This document shows positions 1-11,856 of a DNA stretch of 64,000 nucleotides, in pieces. Source of the DNA: Oryctolagus cuniculus (lineage: Eukaryota; Chordata; Mammalia; Lagomorpha; Leporidae); contig NC_091441.1 in the NCBI RefSeq assembly GCF_964237555.1, positions 123,774,116 to 123,838,115 of the forward strand, written 5' to 3'. The notes below the pieces were generated by a model, which saw only the letters and a program-made list of their open reading frames with translations, was not told the DNA's origin and ran no database searches. The translations under genes and the position numbers were made by a program. Every line of letters begins with the position of its first letter. Within the stretch, counting starts at the first letter, position 1.

Positions 1-30
1 TCCAATTACAAATGCAATTAAAACAATAGA

Positions 31-372
31 TGGAGCTGGCGCTGTGGTGCAGCGGGTTAACGCCCTGGACTGAAGCACCGGCATCCCATAGGGGTGCTGG
101 TTTTAGTCCTGGCTGCTCCACTTCCGATCCAGCTCTCTGCTGTGGCCTGGGAAAGCAGCAGAAGATGGCCCAAATGCTTGGGCCCCTGCACCCACGTTGG
201 AGACCTGGAAGAAGCTCCTGGCTCCTGGCTTCAGATGGGTGCAGCTCCGGCCGTTGCGGCCATCTGGGGAGTGAAGCAGCGGATGGAAGATCTCTTTCTC
301 TCTGCCTCTCCTTCTCTCTCTGTGTGACTCTGATTTTCAAATAAATAAATAAATAAATAAATCTTTTTTAAA
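31..372 (+). mobile_element. CSINE (lagomorph C repeat), near full length
   Basis: This is a tRNA-derived, non-autonomous SINE that L1 machinery would have moved. The sequence runs from a GGCGCTGTGGTGCAGCGGG head through the core (GATCCAGCTCTCTGCTGTGG, then AAGCTCCTGGCTCCTGGCTT) to a CT-rich end and an AAAT-repeat tail. It is an older subtype than the copies at 40.7, 50.6 and 63.1 kb. The flanks share only an imperfect AAAAC-AATAGA-like match, so the target-site duplication is uncertain. Frames read through it are not genes. Confidence 0.93.
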
Positions 373-2104
373 AAAACTAAATAGACATATAAGCAAATGT
401 GAGCCCCCAAGCTTTGCTTTGAGAGAACTCCGTCAGTCTGCTGACGAGCAGGCTATCAGCAGCTCCTGGCCGCGTGGTCTGCCCCTGCTCAGACGTGTCT
501 GTGCTTGGTGGTGCATCGGTGCATCTTCATTCTCAAGCCGTGCTCTCCATTACGTTCAATGTCGCCCCTGCTACTGTAAATCGAGGGTGTCCTCAAGAAG
601 AGGGTTGCATCTGTTAGTTTTAATTGCTTGCCTCTGTGGATCCGGAGCCTCAGATGCTACATTAACAGGGGTCATCACTGAGAGAGGCAGCTCCTACACT
701 GGTAAGACAAGTGCCAAGTCCTCAGCGTCCGGGTACCCACTGCCGTCAGTACCTCCCGCGTGAGTCTGTTCCTTCGTATTAAAGATGCTCCGTGGAGTAA
801 CGTCCATAAGGAACATGATGCATATTCCAGCTTTTTTCCTGCATTCTTTCCAGCCCTGATGATTTTGTTCCACTTCATCAGCATTTCAGCAGGGACACGG
901 CACATCTATTCCAGGCCCACTGTGCTGAGCGCATATACTGAACCAGTATATGTTTTTGCAACAATTAATTCATTAGTAATATCCCTAAGGGGGTTCTAGT
1001 AGAAACTGAAAGGTGATAGAAAAGAGAAAAACTCAATAGAGGACCGTGCCAGCAGTGTACCACCACCTGTCATCACAAACACTTTGAGTGCAGACTGTTG
1101 AACCCTGGGGATGCCAGTGCTCCAACTTTGATTTTAGAGTCGCCCCAGCTTAACTCCGTTGATCTTCAGATGCATGTATGTCTCCCCCAACACTAATGGT
1201 CTAACAACCCCGGGCACCAGCAGAAAAGCAGAACACTTGCTTTGTCCTATTTTCTAACAAAAACATTTACTTGAAGTTATAATTCTTTTGTGCGAATCTC
1301 TGCCAGCCATATACTCACTGGGTGACTTTGAGCAAATTTCCTAGAAGGAAGAAAACCAAACTTTCCCCCAAAACCAATCTCTGAATTGTTAGGACGAAGA
1401 AGTAATAATGCTCTGAAATTTCCATGTCCGTATTAATTTAAGCTTTCACTATTCATAAAACTATGTAAGGTCAAAACAGATCATAAGAACCCAGCTGAGA
1501 TCAGGCCAAGCTATTTTGCTGACAGAAATGTCCATTCCATAAATGAACCATGTCTCCCAGGTTCTGAAGTACTGTGACTCTTTAACCAACGGCTGGGATG
1601 TTTTGGTGTCCCTGAGACATCATTTAAGACAGCAGTTACTTTCTAACCTCGTACTGCCTTCCTCCAGGCACTAGACAATAGTAGAAAACATCTCATCAAA
1701 AGTAGCTTTCATCACAAAAAAATGAGGATTCAATTTCGCAGGTCACTCTCCAGATAAACACTTCTTTGAGATCCAGGCATTCAGGGAACTCCGCTCGACC
1801 TCCTGCTCCTGTAGCCTGAACACGCGTGGCCCAGGTTTCAGCCACTACGCTGCTCTGTCTCTGGATTGCAACTTACACAAAACTCAATTAAACTGAGAAG
1901 ACAGCTGATGTGGGGAAAGTCTGGAGTCTGGGTGACTTCTCCACCCTGCAAGGAGCTGTCAAGGGCCTCTGTTCTACGGAATTAAAAAATACAGGTGACA
2001 TAGAGGAGATGAGACAAACTCTTCCCACAAAAGGCATTCTTTAGTTCTCGTGGTTTTTGAAGGCGGCACTAATGCCAGATGTTGGCAGTTAAAGAAATGA
2101 ACAG
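373..2104. other. Unique non-coding DNA, no feature recognised
   Basis: I see no known repeat and no convincing gene. A 114-codon frame at 419-763 (+) has no recognisable domain and overlaps a frame on the other strand. Composition is ordinary for mammalian intergenic or intronic DNA. Confidence 0.6.
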
Positions 2105-2185
2105 CAATCGCAGTAAGAACAATGGCGAGCACTTATTCAGCATTTTCATGTATGAGACGTGTTGCCAAATGCCTCGTGTACACTT
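2105..2185 (+). repeat. MIR fragment (probable)
   Basis: The stretch reads like the 5' half of a mammalian-wide MIR: a GAGCACTTATTCAGC segment, then a degenerate equivalent of the GTGCCAGGCACTGTTCTAAG region. A CSINE interrupts it at about 2186, and possible MIR sequence (ATTAAATCCTC) resumes near 2464. Divergence is high. Confidence 0.45.
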
Positions 2186-2452
2186 TCTTTATTAAGATTT
2201 ATTAATCTTACAGGCAGAATGACGTATAGAGAGGGACACACACACACACACACACATACACACACATCTTCTGACGTCCCATCCAAAGTCAAGAGCTGGA
2301 CTCCACTCAGGTCTTTCACATGAGTGCAGCAATCCAGGTTCTACTGCCTCCTGGACACAAGAGCAGGAAGCTGGACTGGAAGCATGGGGCAGCTGGGACA
2401 TGAACCAGGTCACTCAGGTGGGGAAGGCACCTGCTGTGCCACACTGCCCAGT
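2186..2452 (-). mobile_element. CSINE, diverged, with internal (CA)n
   Basis: Read on the minus strand this is an old CSINE. Its 3' end is at the left (AAGATTTATTAATCTTAC, then CAGGCAGAATGACG) and its head at the right. The core AGCAGGAAGCTGGACTGGAA is clear. The usual CT/GA-rich stretch is replaced by a CA run at 2236-2266. Confidence 0.85.
2236..2266. repeat. (CA)n microsatellite inside a CSINE
   Basis: About 15 CA units interrupted by one TA. It lies where the purine-rich segment of the SINE normally sits, so it probably grew from the SINE itself. It is likely length-polymorphic. Confidence 0.9.
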
Positions 2453-3091
2453 CCTGCTTTTTCTAATTAAATCCTCTGAGTTACTGCCTGACTGTACCCA
2501 GGACACTGACTCCAGAATCCATTCTTAGCTTCTGCCTGTTTTTTGAGAGCCACAATTCAGCTCCATGTAACTTGACCTGAGTGCTCCAGCCACAGAGTGC
2601 ATGTGCTGGTGTCGTGATTCCTACGGGTGGAGACTGAACTCCACATAGCACCCAGCTTGAGGGGACTCACAGAGGGGGAAACAAGGCCCAGTGTCGCCAA
2701 AGTGGCTTCTCACTGTCTGGGTGCTCATGAGCAGCAGGGACGATGCAGAAGCAGGCCCGCGTGCCCTGGCCCAGGGTCCTTCCTTGCCGATGCTGGCGTG
2801 GCGTCTGCAGGGCAGCTGTGGTGCTGGATCCAGGATGACACCTGCACTGACTCCAGCGCGGTGGGACTTGCCAAACATTAAAACCTACTTCTGGGCAGTG
2901 ACTGGCCCAAAGCATGGATAAATCACTGTGCACTTTCCTCTGGAGTCAACCTAAGTTCAGGACAAGAAAGATGGGCCTGCCTGGAAATGAGAGCCAGACG
3001 AAGGCAATCTTGGTGTCACTCCACCCAGGGACTCAGCCCTGAGTCCCTGTCACTGGTATACTATGCCCACGTCCCTCCTGAACTTATTTTT
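2453..3091. other. Unique non-coding DNA
   Basis: Overlapping frames of 73-88 codons lie on both strands between 2621 and 2933. None carries a recognisable motif, so I treat them as chance frames in a slightly GC-rich segment. Confidence 0.55.
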
Positions 3092-3420
3092 CTTTTTTAA
3101 AAAAGATTTATTTATTTATTTGAAAGTCAGATTACAGAGGAGAGGCGAGAGAGACAGAGACAGAGAGAGAGAGAGAGACAGAGAGACAGAGAGAGATTTT
3201 CTAGTTGCTGTTTCACTCCCAAATGGCCACACCAGCCAGGGCTGGGCCAGACCAAAGCCAGAAGTCAGGAACTTCTTCCTGGTCTGCCACGCGGGTGCGG
3301 GGGCCCAAGCACTGCTGCTCTCCCAGGAGCATTAACAGGGAGCTGGGTCAGAAGTGGAACATATATGGGATGCGGCATCACGGCAGGTGGCTTTACCTGC
3401 TACGCCACAGCGCCGGCCCC
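3092..3420 (-). mobile_element. CSINE, full length
   Basis: Minus-strand CSINE: tail AAGATTTATTTATTTATTTG at the left, a GA-rich block at 3138-3195, the core (CCAGGAGCATTAACAGGGAG) and a clear CAGCGCCGGCCCC head at the right edge. No exact target-site duplication is visible. Confidence 0.93.
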
Positions 3421-3475
3421 AGGTGAGCTAATTTCTCCATGAGTTACTTTGAGTTGAGTTTAAGTTTCTTGCAAC

Positions 3476-3502
<27 letters not shown>
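3476..3502. repeat. (T)27 homopolymer
   Basis: An uninterrupted run of 27 T lies just downstream of the CSINE. It may be the remnant tail of a minus-strand retroposon whose body cannot be identified. Confidence 0.85.
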
Positions 3503-3507
<5 letters not shown>

Positions 3508-5164
3508 GGAGGCCAAGTGAGAAAAGATGGAAAAGCTGAGTCCTGTCTCCCTTCTGGTGACTTCTGGTCCTAGGTCACTGTGACTGCTGAGTTCAGCTTT
3601 CAGCACCACTGCCCACTCCCGTGGGCGACAGCCTCAGGAGGTCAGCCTGGGTCACGTCCTGCGAAGTCACGTGAGGCCTCCAAGGCAGCGCTGTTTCCAA
3701 ACAGCAGGATGGGGAGAGTGAGAGTGAGATTCCCAGTCTCCACAAAGTGCTTGGGTTTCCTCAGGGGACTCAACACTGCACTCAGAAACTTATGTTGGAC
3801 AAAACTAAAGAGCGATTTGAATAAAGCAATTATAGGAAAAACCTTGTTTTCTGCAAATAAATTCCTCTGAGCCGCCATGCACCCAGGCACTGATGTGGGA
3901 GCCGGTCTGGCTGTCTCATGATGTCCATTGCTTTGAAGACCAATCTGTGGTCAGGATATGATCAGCAGCTCACATAAAAACAACAAAAGTAACAAAAACT
4001 AAACTCACAATAAAAATGTACCAAAAAAATCACAGTGTTCTTATTGAGCGAGCTATCAAAACTTTAATGAATCTATGAGATAAAAAACTCAAAATACAGA
4101 CTGTCATTAGGGTCAACAAAAACCAGCTACTAGAATCATAACAGATACTGTATTATCGACCCTCATGCACAGTTCTGGTCCCACTGTCACCTCTACATTT
4201 AAAATGCATCCCAAGCCTCTATCTCTCTAACTGCTTCTTAAGGAGAAGGCTACTGGAATTGTCTCACCGGCAGAGCCAGTGCACTGAGAGCTTTTCAAAG
4301 TCAAGCACTGAAGCAGTCCAAAGTGGACGCCTCCATCCTGCTCCTGGGCCTATCCAGCCGCTGCTGGGATCCCTGACTTTGTATCAGACTCGTCACAGCA
4401 ATGGAGTCCTTATGGAGCTCAAGGATTACAGGGAATTACTGATACATGATTATGTGTCGGGCCCACTGTGGGATTATGTCTAATTTTCTCAAGCGCCACT
4501 TGGGCAGTGCATAGACCGGGGAGAAGTCCACAACATGCCAACAAGTGAGCCTCCTCTACTCGGCCCTGCACACACAGCTAAAGGTGGCTACTGCCACTTC
4601 AAACCAAGACTGAAGCAACAGTCTACTTCCAACTGGCCTGCTCTACCACTGTGACTCTTTCTCTTCTGTAAATAAATGAAACTACATTAAAAACTGCAAA
4701 CTAGAAACAAATGTAAAAACACTCACCTCTTGTACTGTCCAAGGTAATTAGTAATTCAGAGCAAAACTCAGCACAAAAGTGCCGGCAGCACCTCCTGAGG
4801 ATGCACAGCCTTTCAAGCACACGTTATTCAAAGCGTCCAGGGCAGGACGTCAACAGGCCCAGAACTGAAAACTGAGCCTCCGCTGCTTCGCCAGTGTCTG
4901 GGAACAGTGCGGCGGGGCAGACACCTCACCTGGCTCACTGCAAGCTGCTCCTCAACACACAGTCCACTCTCCGAGTGTTTCCTTTCTGCCACACTGCATT
5001 CATGTATGGAGCCACATTCAGCTTCAACGAGAGGCATGTGTTAGTAAGCGAAAGCAAATGAAAAAATATGATCCAGATAAGAACTAAATTGAGCAAATAA
5101 TGGAGACAAAATTAAGAAAAATGATGAAACTACGCACACTCACAAAACTTCAATTATTCTTGAG
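3503..5164. other. Unique or unclassified non-coding DNA
   Basis: No gene is supported. The segment 4240-4690 ends in TTCTGTAAATAAATGAAAC, which resembles the end of an old retroelement, but I cannot assign a family. The rest is AT-rich and featureless. Confidence 0.5.
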
Positions 5165-5505
5165 ATGATCCATTTTTTAAAGTATCTATGGACTTGCTCA
5201 ACATACCAGCCATCTTGATAACAAAAAACATATTATCAAATGGAACTTTATGAAAGAACAGGGGATAAAGTGGATTGTTGTATAGAACTGTGACTTGGTG
5301 GAAGGTTAAGTTTATGATTATAAAATACACCGAAAGTGTGTCACTGTAAAAATTAGATGAAAGAATAAGAAAGGGAGGAGAGAGGGCAGGAGTGTGGGTG
5401 GGAAGGAGTACAGGGTGGGAAGTATCACTATGCTCCTGAATCTGTATAGGTGAAACACATGAAGTGTGTTCACGTTACATAAATAGAAATTATTAAAAAG
5501 AATAT
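5165..5505 (+). mobile_element. LINE-1 3' end (lagomorph L1 3' UTR)
   Basis: This matches the 3' UTR pattern of an older lagomorph L1 subfamily: a CTTGATAACAAAAAACAT block, AAAATACACCGAAAGTGTGT, a purine-rich GGGAGGAGAGAGGG segment, then GAAGTATCACTATG and a terminal AT-rich end. It is heavily 5'-truncated and contains no ORF sequence. Confidence 0.75.
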
Positions 5506-6756
5506 ATTTCAACTAGGATTTCATATTCTGAATATTAGGAACTATGATTTAACTTCAGGAACTATATTTTTCAGTAATGAATAGTTTCAAATTTTTATCC
5601 AAAAAATTTCAAGTTTTTTAGCTTTTAAAGAGGCCTGAGCAATATTAAATATTGTGCTTGGTACACAGCTGCATCACCACTGCCACTCCTACCGCTTTGT
5701 CCTCCTCTTCCTCACTGCCACCACCATCACCACCCACTAGCTGTCCTACTGACTAGGCCCGAAGTTGAGCACTGTACATTCATTTTACTCCCTCCTTGAC
5801 AGCATCATGCTACGCTCACATGCAAAGCTCTATGCAGCTGTATATTTATAAGAATAAGTACACAAGAAAATGGTTTCTCTCAAAGTTTGAGATCACAGGA
5901 GCCCTCTTCTCTTAAGTGCCAAAGGGTTTAGCTGATGAGAAGGGTCACGGTACACTGTATTTTTTTTTTTTCTGATTTCATGATCACATACTACAAAGTG
6001 GATGCCTTTTCATTCACTTTTCTGGGATTGCTCTTTCCTGTGTTCTTTGATAGTTTTCTCTCCACTGTTATCTCTGTGGTCTTTTTCTGGAACATCTCTC
6101 TTGCACTGCCTGACTCCCTCAATTTTCTTGTGTGCTCCGTAAGATTATCTCAGCTCAAAACTTTCAAGTGAATTCTCGATTTGTGGCTTACAAGGTTTTA
6201 CAGATGTTTTATCTAATCATTTATTTAGCTTTAAAGGTCTTCAGCTGGTTCTCTAACTGCAATTAGTGTAGCTTCCTGTGCTTATTTTGGGGTTTCCCTA
6301 AGGATACTGATACTTTCTTTTTCTAATGCTCTACTTTTCCCCAAGTCGTGTTTATCTTGAGTCTTGTTGTGCTTTGCTTCATCTGGCCATTTCCCACTCC
6401 AGAGTTCCTCCAGCGTGCGCTTTGCAGCTGAGGCCCTGGAAGGCAGCGTCTGTCTGGCCTGGGAAGGTCACTCCCACTGCCTCCTGGATGATAACGACTC
6501 GGCAGCCGACCCGAGTCAGGAAGGAGGGGCCGAGTCCCCGCTCAGGGGTGCACTCTGCTCTGCTGGAAGCCCAGCTGGGTGCAGCCAAGGCCAGCACTGC
6601 CCCCTTCCCCACCCAGTGCTTCCCTCTGGCCCCAGAGGGCAGGGCTTGGTTCTGTGGGACATGGGCTCCTTCTAGTTCTGCCGTTGCTGTGGTCCTCCCA
6701 CGGTGACCACGGGAAGTTCTGGGCCTCCTCAACCAAGTCCTAGCACCAAATATGGG
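5506..6756. other. Unique non-coding DNA with a possible MIR trace
   Basis: A CAC/CCA-rich patch and a TTGAGCACTGTACATTCATT stretch at about 5640-5800 hint at a very old MIR. The 126-codon frame at 6326-6706 overlaps 103- and 117-codon frames in other phases and shows no domain, so I do not call it a gene. Confidence 0.45.
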
Positions 6757-7066
6757 CTTTTAAATCTTCATTCATTCATTCATTCATTCATTTGAAAGGC
6801 AGAGTGATGGGGTACGGAGTGGGGGAGAGAATGAGAATCTTCCATCAACTGGTTCACCCAGGTCTGGGCCAGGCAGAGGCCAGGAGCCAGGAACTCCATC
6901 CAGGCCTCCGACATGGGTGGCAGGCTGCCAAGTACCTGAGTCTGCCTGCTCGTGTCAGGTGTACAGCAGGAAGCCCCAGGGGCTGGCGTCTCAGTCCCGG
7001 GGTCTCTGATAGGGGATGAGGGCGTCCTACGAGCGACACAACCTGTTGCACTACAAACCTGCCCCA
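6757..7066 (-). mobile_element. CSINE with (CATT)n tail
   Basis: Minus-strand CSINE. The left end has about six CATT units (6770-6792, the reverse of an AATG tail), followed by GAAAGGCAGAGTGATGGGG. The core reads CCAGGAGCCAGGAACTCCAT. The right end (CACTACAAACCTGCCCCA) corresponds to a mutated head. Confidence 0.88.
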
Positions 7067-8657
7067 GACAGGCAGCTGGAAAGGAGGTGATGGGACCTTT
7101 AAGGCTGGGACCTGCTGCCAAAGCATGAGGCCAGGAGTTTTGGGAATGAACAGGGAGCCGGTTCCCCGGGGTCTCAAGAGGGCACCTGTTTCACACTGAG
7201 CGTGGAGCTCCTGAAGACAGTGACGGAAGTCTTGCACAGTTACTAGCCTCAAGTACCTCAGCTGCATCAAGCAGCCACACCTCTCTGTCTGTTCCCAAGG
7301 CAAGGGGACAATTCCACCTGCCACACCGTCTGCCGTGGATTGGGTGCGGACTCACTGCCAACGTCATCCCCTCGAGGGAGTCAGCCCCACAGATGTCGGA
7401 AGTAGAGGCAATGGTGTTTGCTAACAGACTGAAAAAGATATGCTGCCTATGACAATATTTTGTGGAACAAGGGTTTTATTTCAAGGTCACAGTTTTGGAC
7501 CACTTACAAAAAACAACATCCACAGTGGATATAAAATGTAATGGGTATGCTCTTGTTTAAGGAGTCCCAGGTCGGAGGGCTGTGACACTGCGGCCTGAGC
7601 AGTTGTGGAGTCAGAGGCACAGATGTTCTCCAACGTGGGGGAACTTCTGTCACGTCTGTCTGACCTGCAGCGTGCACGGCTGCCACGGACAGACTAGACA
7701 ACCGTTGCTACGCACAGGTCCGCATTTCTCATGCATGGCTTCTTCGGCAGAGCAGCGCGTGAGCTGAGCACGTCCAGCACAGGGATCACAAACCCAACGT
7801 CCTAAGGCAAATCTTTATGGAAACAAAAGTTATCTAGACGGGACAAGTGCAAGGCTGTAATTTAGGCTTGATGGCACAGGGAGGTGAGGATCTTGAGCAC
7901 TTATCTCAGATAGTCATTTTCAATAATTCCCTAAAAAACAGTATTCATATATGGATTTTCTTGAGAAAATATTTTATTTTTTGAAGACATTACTTTGACA
8001 CTGCATCTCAGATGGTCTAAATTCTGCACAGTTTCTTCGATACAACAGTGACTAAGGGTGACACAGGTAGTCTGTATTTTGGAATTGACAGTCTTACCCC
8101 ATGCTCTGAGAGACAAATTCGGATCGTACGAACCACTCTGATGCACTCTCAGCCAAAGCACATTAAGGAGTGGTGTCAGCAAAATGTCAGCCCCGATCTC
8201 CTGTCCCCCATTTAACAATGAAGTCCAAGCAGACAGCGTCAGGTCCACCATGGAAGAACCCGGGAGATGCAAAGGTTGACAGCATCCGGGCAAAAACTGC
8301 ATTACGGAAGGAAACTTTAAAGGGCAGGAAAGCGTTATCGCTCTCTACCTGTGTTTCCCCCACAACTCCTTGGACTGAATCCTAGGCTCCGTGCAAGCAG
8401 AACCTGAGGCAGAACCATGCTGCAAACTCCAAGAGCAGAGTTTTGTCTTGTTTTCCATATGCAGTTCCACAGCTAGTGTAATTAAATGAACTCTCTTTTA
8501 ATATAAAGACTAAACACCAGCTAAAGAGAAGACAGTGCAGTACATAAGCACAACAAGGAATGGTCTATATGAAAAGCTTATGAAAGTTATTAAGCAAATG
8601 GACTACTACAAGCCATAAAACATGTTTAAAGTACAAACTCTGAGCAACAGGGAGAAT
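7067..8657. other. Unique non-coding DNA
   Basis: I recognise no repeat or gene. Several frames of 60-156 codons overlap on opposite strands, and part of the longest (6854-7324, -) lies in the adjacent CSINE. Confidence 0.5.
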
Positions 8658-8837
8658 TGTATATCCAGAATCATCACATCATAACATTCAAGTTCCCAGT
8701 TTTCAACAGAAAGAAATGAAATATAAAATAAAAAATGGTCCATTCAAAGGAACAGCAAGAAAAACAAATCAACAGAAATCTTCCCCAAGGAAATTCAGAC
8801 ACCAGGTCCACTGCACAAAAACTTTTAAATAGCTGTC
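8658..8837 (+). mobile_element. Ancient L1M/HAL1-type LINE, ORF1 region, part 1
   Basis: The text corresponds to the ORF1-proximal part of an old L1 (HAL1/L1M type), with AAAATGGTCCATTCAAAGGA and GAAATTCAGACACCAGGTCC blocks. It stops where a younger L1 3' end is inserted and resumes at about 9132. Frameshifts and substitutions have destroyed the reading frame. Confidence 0.75.
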
Positions 8838-9131
8838 CTTAATGTGTTGTCCAATGTGAAGTAATGCTATAACTAGTACTCAAACAATATTTTACACTTT
8901 GTGTTTCTGTGTGGGTGCAAACTGATGGAATCTTTACTTAATATATACTGAATCGATCTTCTGTATATAAAGATAACTGAAAATGAATCTTGATGTGAAT
9001 GGAATGGGAGAGGGAGCGGGAGATGGGAGGGGTGCAAGTGGGAGGGAAATTATGAGGGGGGAAAACCAATGTAATCCATAAACTGTACTTTGGAAATTTA
9101 TATTTACTAAATAAAAAAAAAGAAAAAAATA
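8838..9131 (+). mobile_element. Young lagomorph LINE-1 3' UTR (5'-truncated insertion)
   Basis: This is a close match to the recent lagomorph L1 3' UTR: GCTATAACTAGTACTCAAAC, ATGAATCTTGATGTGAATGG, a GGGAGAGGGAGCGGGAGA block, TGTAATCCATAAACTGTACT and TTTGGAAATTTATATT, ending in an A-rich tail. About 290 bp remain. It sits inside the older L1M and splits its ORF1 remnant, so it is the later insertion. Confidence 0.9.
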
Positions 9132-9637
9132 AACTCAGTCCTTGCTCATGCTGTTTAAGTAAAAAAAATGCTCAAAGAATTAATGGAAAAATATGGGTGA
9201 AGTAGAAAAGGAAATTAGGAAAATACTTTCTGAACAACATGAGAGTATCAACAAAAAGAAGTTATAAAAAGGAAGCAAGCATAAATTTTTGAGGTGAAAA
9301 GAAAAGTAATTGAAATGAAAAATTCTTAGATGAGTTCAAAAGCAGATACAGGCAGGCAATGAAAAGAATCAGAGAACAATCTTAAAGGTAGGAAAACAAA
9401 GAAGCATTGACTTTGAGGAGCAAAAAGGCAAAAAAATGAAGAAAGGTGAATAGATTCTAAGGGGTGTTTGGAAAACCATTAAATGTACCAACACATTCAT
9501 TATGGAATTTCAAGAAAGAGAATATAAGAAAGGAGCAGGAAGAAAATATGAAACAAACAAAAAGTGACTGAAAACTCTCCAAACTTGATGGGACACATTC
9601 TTCTACAAATCTAGTAAGTTCCATGAGGAGCAAGTAG
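9132..9637 (+). mobile_element. Ancient L1M/HAL1-type LINE, ORF1 region, part 2
   Basis: The old ORF1 resumes after the younger L1: ATGCTCAAAGAATTAATGGA, then ACAACATGAGAGTATCAACA, and AAACTCTCCAAACTTGATGG further on. The coding frame is broken throughout. It ends where a CSINE has inserted. Confidence 0.8.
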
Positions 9638-9958
9638 GGGCAGGTGTGTGGCACAGTGCTTACGTCGCTCCTGGGGATTCTGTACCCCGTATCCGAGTGC
9701 ATGGTCAGATTCCCAGCTAGTTTCCAATCCAGCTCCCTGCTGATGCACACCCTGCGGGGCAGAGGATGACTCAGATATCTGGGTCCTTGTCAACCATGTA
9801 GGACACCCAGATTTTGTGTTGGCTCCTGACTTCAGACCTGGCTGCTGAGGGCATTTAGTGAGTGAGTCAGAGGAAAAGATCTCTCTCTGTCTCCCCACCC
9901 CAACTCCCTTCCTCACTTCAAGTAAAATGAAAGTAAATAAATAATACTCAAAATGATT
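9638..9958 (+). mobile_element. CSINE inserted in the ancient L1
   Basis: A plus-strand CSINE of older type with core CAATCCAGCTCCCTGCTGAT, a CT-rich stretch and an AAATAAATAAT tail. The 9-bp sequence AGCAAGTAG occurs on both sides (9629-9637 and 9959-9967) and is the probable target-site duplication. Confidence 0.85.
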
Positions 9959-11856
9959 AGCAAGTAGAACAAACTCAAAGAGAGTCCTATGAGGCTCATT
10001 AGAAAGACAGAGAATCCTGAGAGCAGTGAAAGACACATTCCCCAGTGCTGCAGATCTTCCCGCAGATTTTCATCAGAATTCATGTAGGCCCAAAGACAGT
10101 CATAGTAAAAGTGCCTGCCAAAAAAGCCATAACTGCCAACCAAGAATTCTATACCTGGCAAAATTTTCTTCAAAAATGTGGAGGAAATGAAAATGCTGCC
10201 AGGGTGACACAGTCTGCGGGAGTGTCCCCTGGGCCATGTCTTACGTGTGATGCTGGAGGGAGTCCCTCTGGCTGGAATGCAAGGACACAGAACTAAAAGC
10301 TCTATGAAGAATTAATGCTCCGTGGTTAAATAAATACATGGGCAAATAAAAAGATCAGGATTGTTGTATTTTGGGTTTGTAACTGCACTTTTTATTTCCT
10401 ACAAGAAATAAATTATAGGAAATAAACTTATTCTAGATAGCAACAGATTAAACTTCCCACCCAGAAGATACTTATTTGCAAGATGGATTTTAAAATACAT
10501 GATCCATTTATGTGCTTTTTATAGTATATGAACTGCCAACTAGGTTGAATGAAAAAGTAATGAGAAAATTTTCCATGAAAATAGTAACTAACAAAGAGGT
10601 GTGGTGTCTATGCAACCATCATACAAAATAGACTTTAAGTCAAACACTAGTATAGATGACAATGAAGGATGATAAATATTATCATGAGTGGTATAACATT
10701 ACCATGATCTATAACTATCATTACTATGATCATATTATCATAATGATAAATACTATCATGACAATGAAGGGTGACAACCATTGATGAAAGGGCCAAATCC
10801 TGCAGAAGACATATTACTACAAGTAACCTTATATACAGTGAAGAAATACTGTCAGGATTAGCAAGAGAGCCAGTTCTACACAAATAATTGAACATTACAT
10901 TTTAAGTACTTAGCAATATGTAAAACATATAGACAAAAGCTCAACAAGGAAATAGAAGACTTGAAGAACACTATAAACTAGGCAAGACTGGTTCCAACTC
11001 CACATCCTGTCTAAGTGCCTGTGGGAGGTTTCCCAGAGTAGACCGTATGCTAGGAGGTGAACAATGTACCAAACATTTTAAAAGATTGAAATCTCACAAA
11101 ATATCATTTCTAACCATAACAGAATGAAGCCTGAAATGAGAAAATTTGTGAAATATATGAAAAATAATGTGGAATATTATGTGTAACTTAAACAAGACAG
11201 TGCAAACAGCTATTGCATCAATGAAAAAAAATAAGGGGAATTACAAAGTGCTTGGAGATGAAAGAAAATGAAATCCAGCCATACCATATCTTATGGGTGG
11301 CAGTACAGACAGTGCTCAGAGGAAAACTTACAAATGTAAACACCTTCATTGAAAAGAAGGAAAAAAATTCAAAGCAATCCCTTATTTTACTCCTTGAGAA
11401 ACTAGAAAAAGAAAAGGAAACTATGCCTAAAGTCAGCAAAAACATGGAAACAATTAAGAGATGAATAAAATAAACAGTAGGAAAATAATAGAGATAATCA
11501 ATGAAATCAAAAGTTGTTTCTTTGAAAAGATCAACCAAATTAACAAAACTTTAGCCAGAATAACCATGAAAATAAGAGAGTTCAAATTAATAAAACCAAG
11601 AATGAAAATGGGATTGTTGTTAATGACCTAACATAAATACAAAATGGACCAAAATGTAGGCAATAAAATATTAAACAGAAAAAATCCATAAAGTTAAATC
11701 CTTATGACCCTGGATTTGGAAATGAATTTTTAGATATAACACCCAAAGAATAAACAACAAAAGAAATACAGAATTATACTTCAAAAGCAAAAATTTTGGT
11801 GGCTCAAATGACACAAAAAGTCTGAGTAGGACTTCTGAATAAGAGAAGCATTTTCA
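9959..11856 (+). mobile_element. Ancient L1M LINE: ORF1 end, inter-ORF spacer, ORF2 remnant
   Basis: The element continues with the ORF1 C-terminal part (ACCAAGAATTCTATACCTGG). The inter-ORF spacer follows (TTGGGTTTGTAACTGCACTT), then ORF2 endonuclease and reverse-transcriptase-region remains. Diagnostic ORF2 text includes AAAATAGACTTTAAGTCAAA (10626), the stretch around GTAGACCGTATGCTAGGAGG, and a translated SCFFEKINKINKTLARI near 11511-11562. A late ORF2 piece (GGATTTGGAAATGAATTTTT) follows after an internal deletion. Stops and indels are frequent, so it cannot encode functional protein. Confidence 0.88.
10653..10790. repeat. AT-rich local duplication inside the L1M ORF2 remnant
   Basis: GATAAATATTATCATGA near 10671 recurs as GATAAATACTATCATGA near 10745, and GACAATGAAGG recurs near 10652 and 10760. 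Between them lie many TATCAT/ATGATA steps able to form small hairpins. It looks like slippage within the old L1. Confidence 0.6.

Noticed and set aside
6326..6732. 126-codon plus frame facing a 117-codon minus frame
   Set aside because: Overlap in three phases with no motif points to composition rather than coding.
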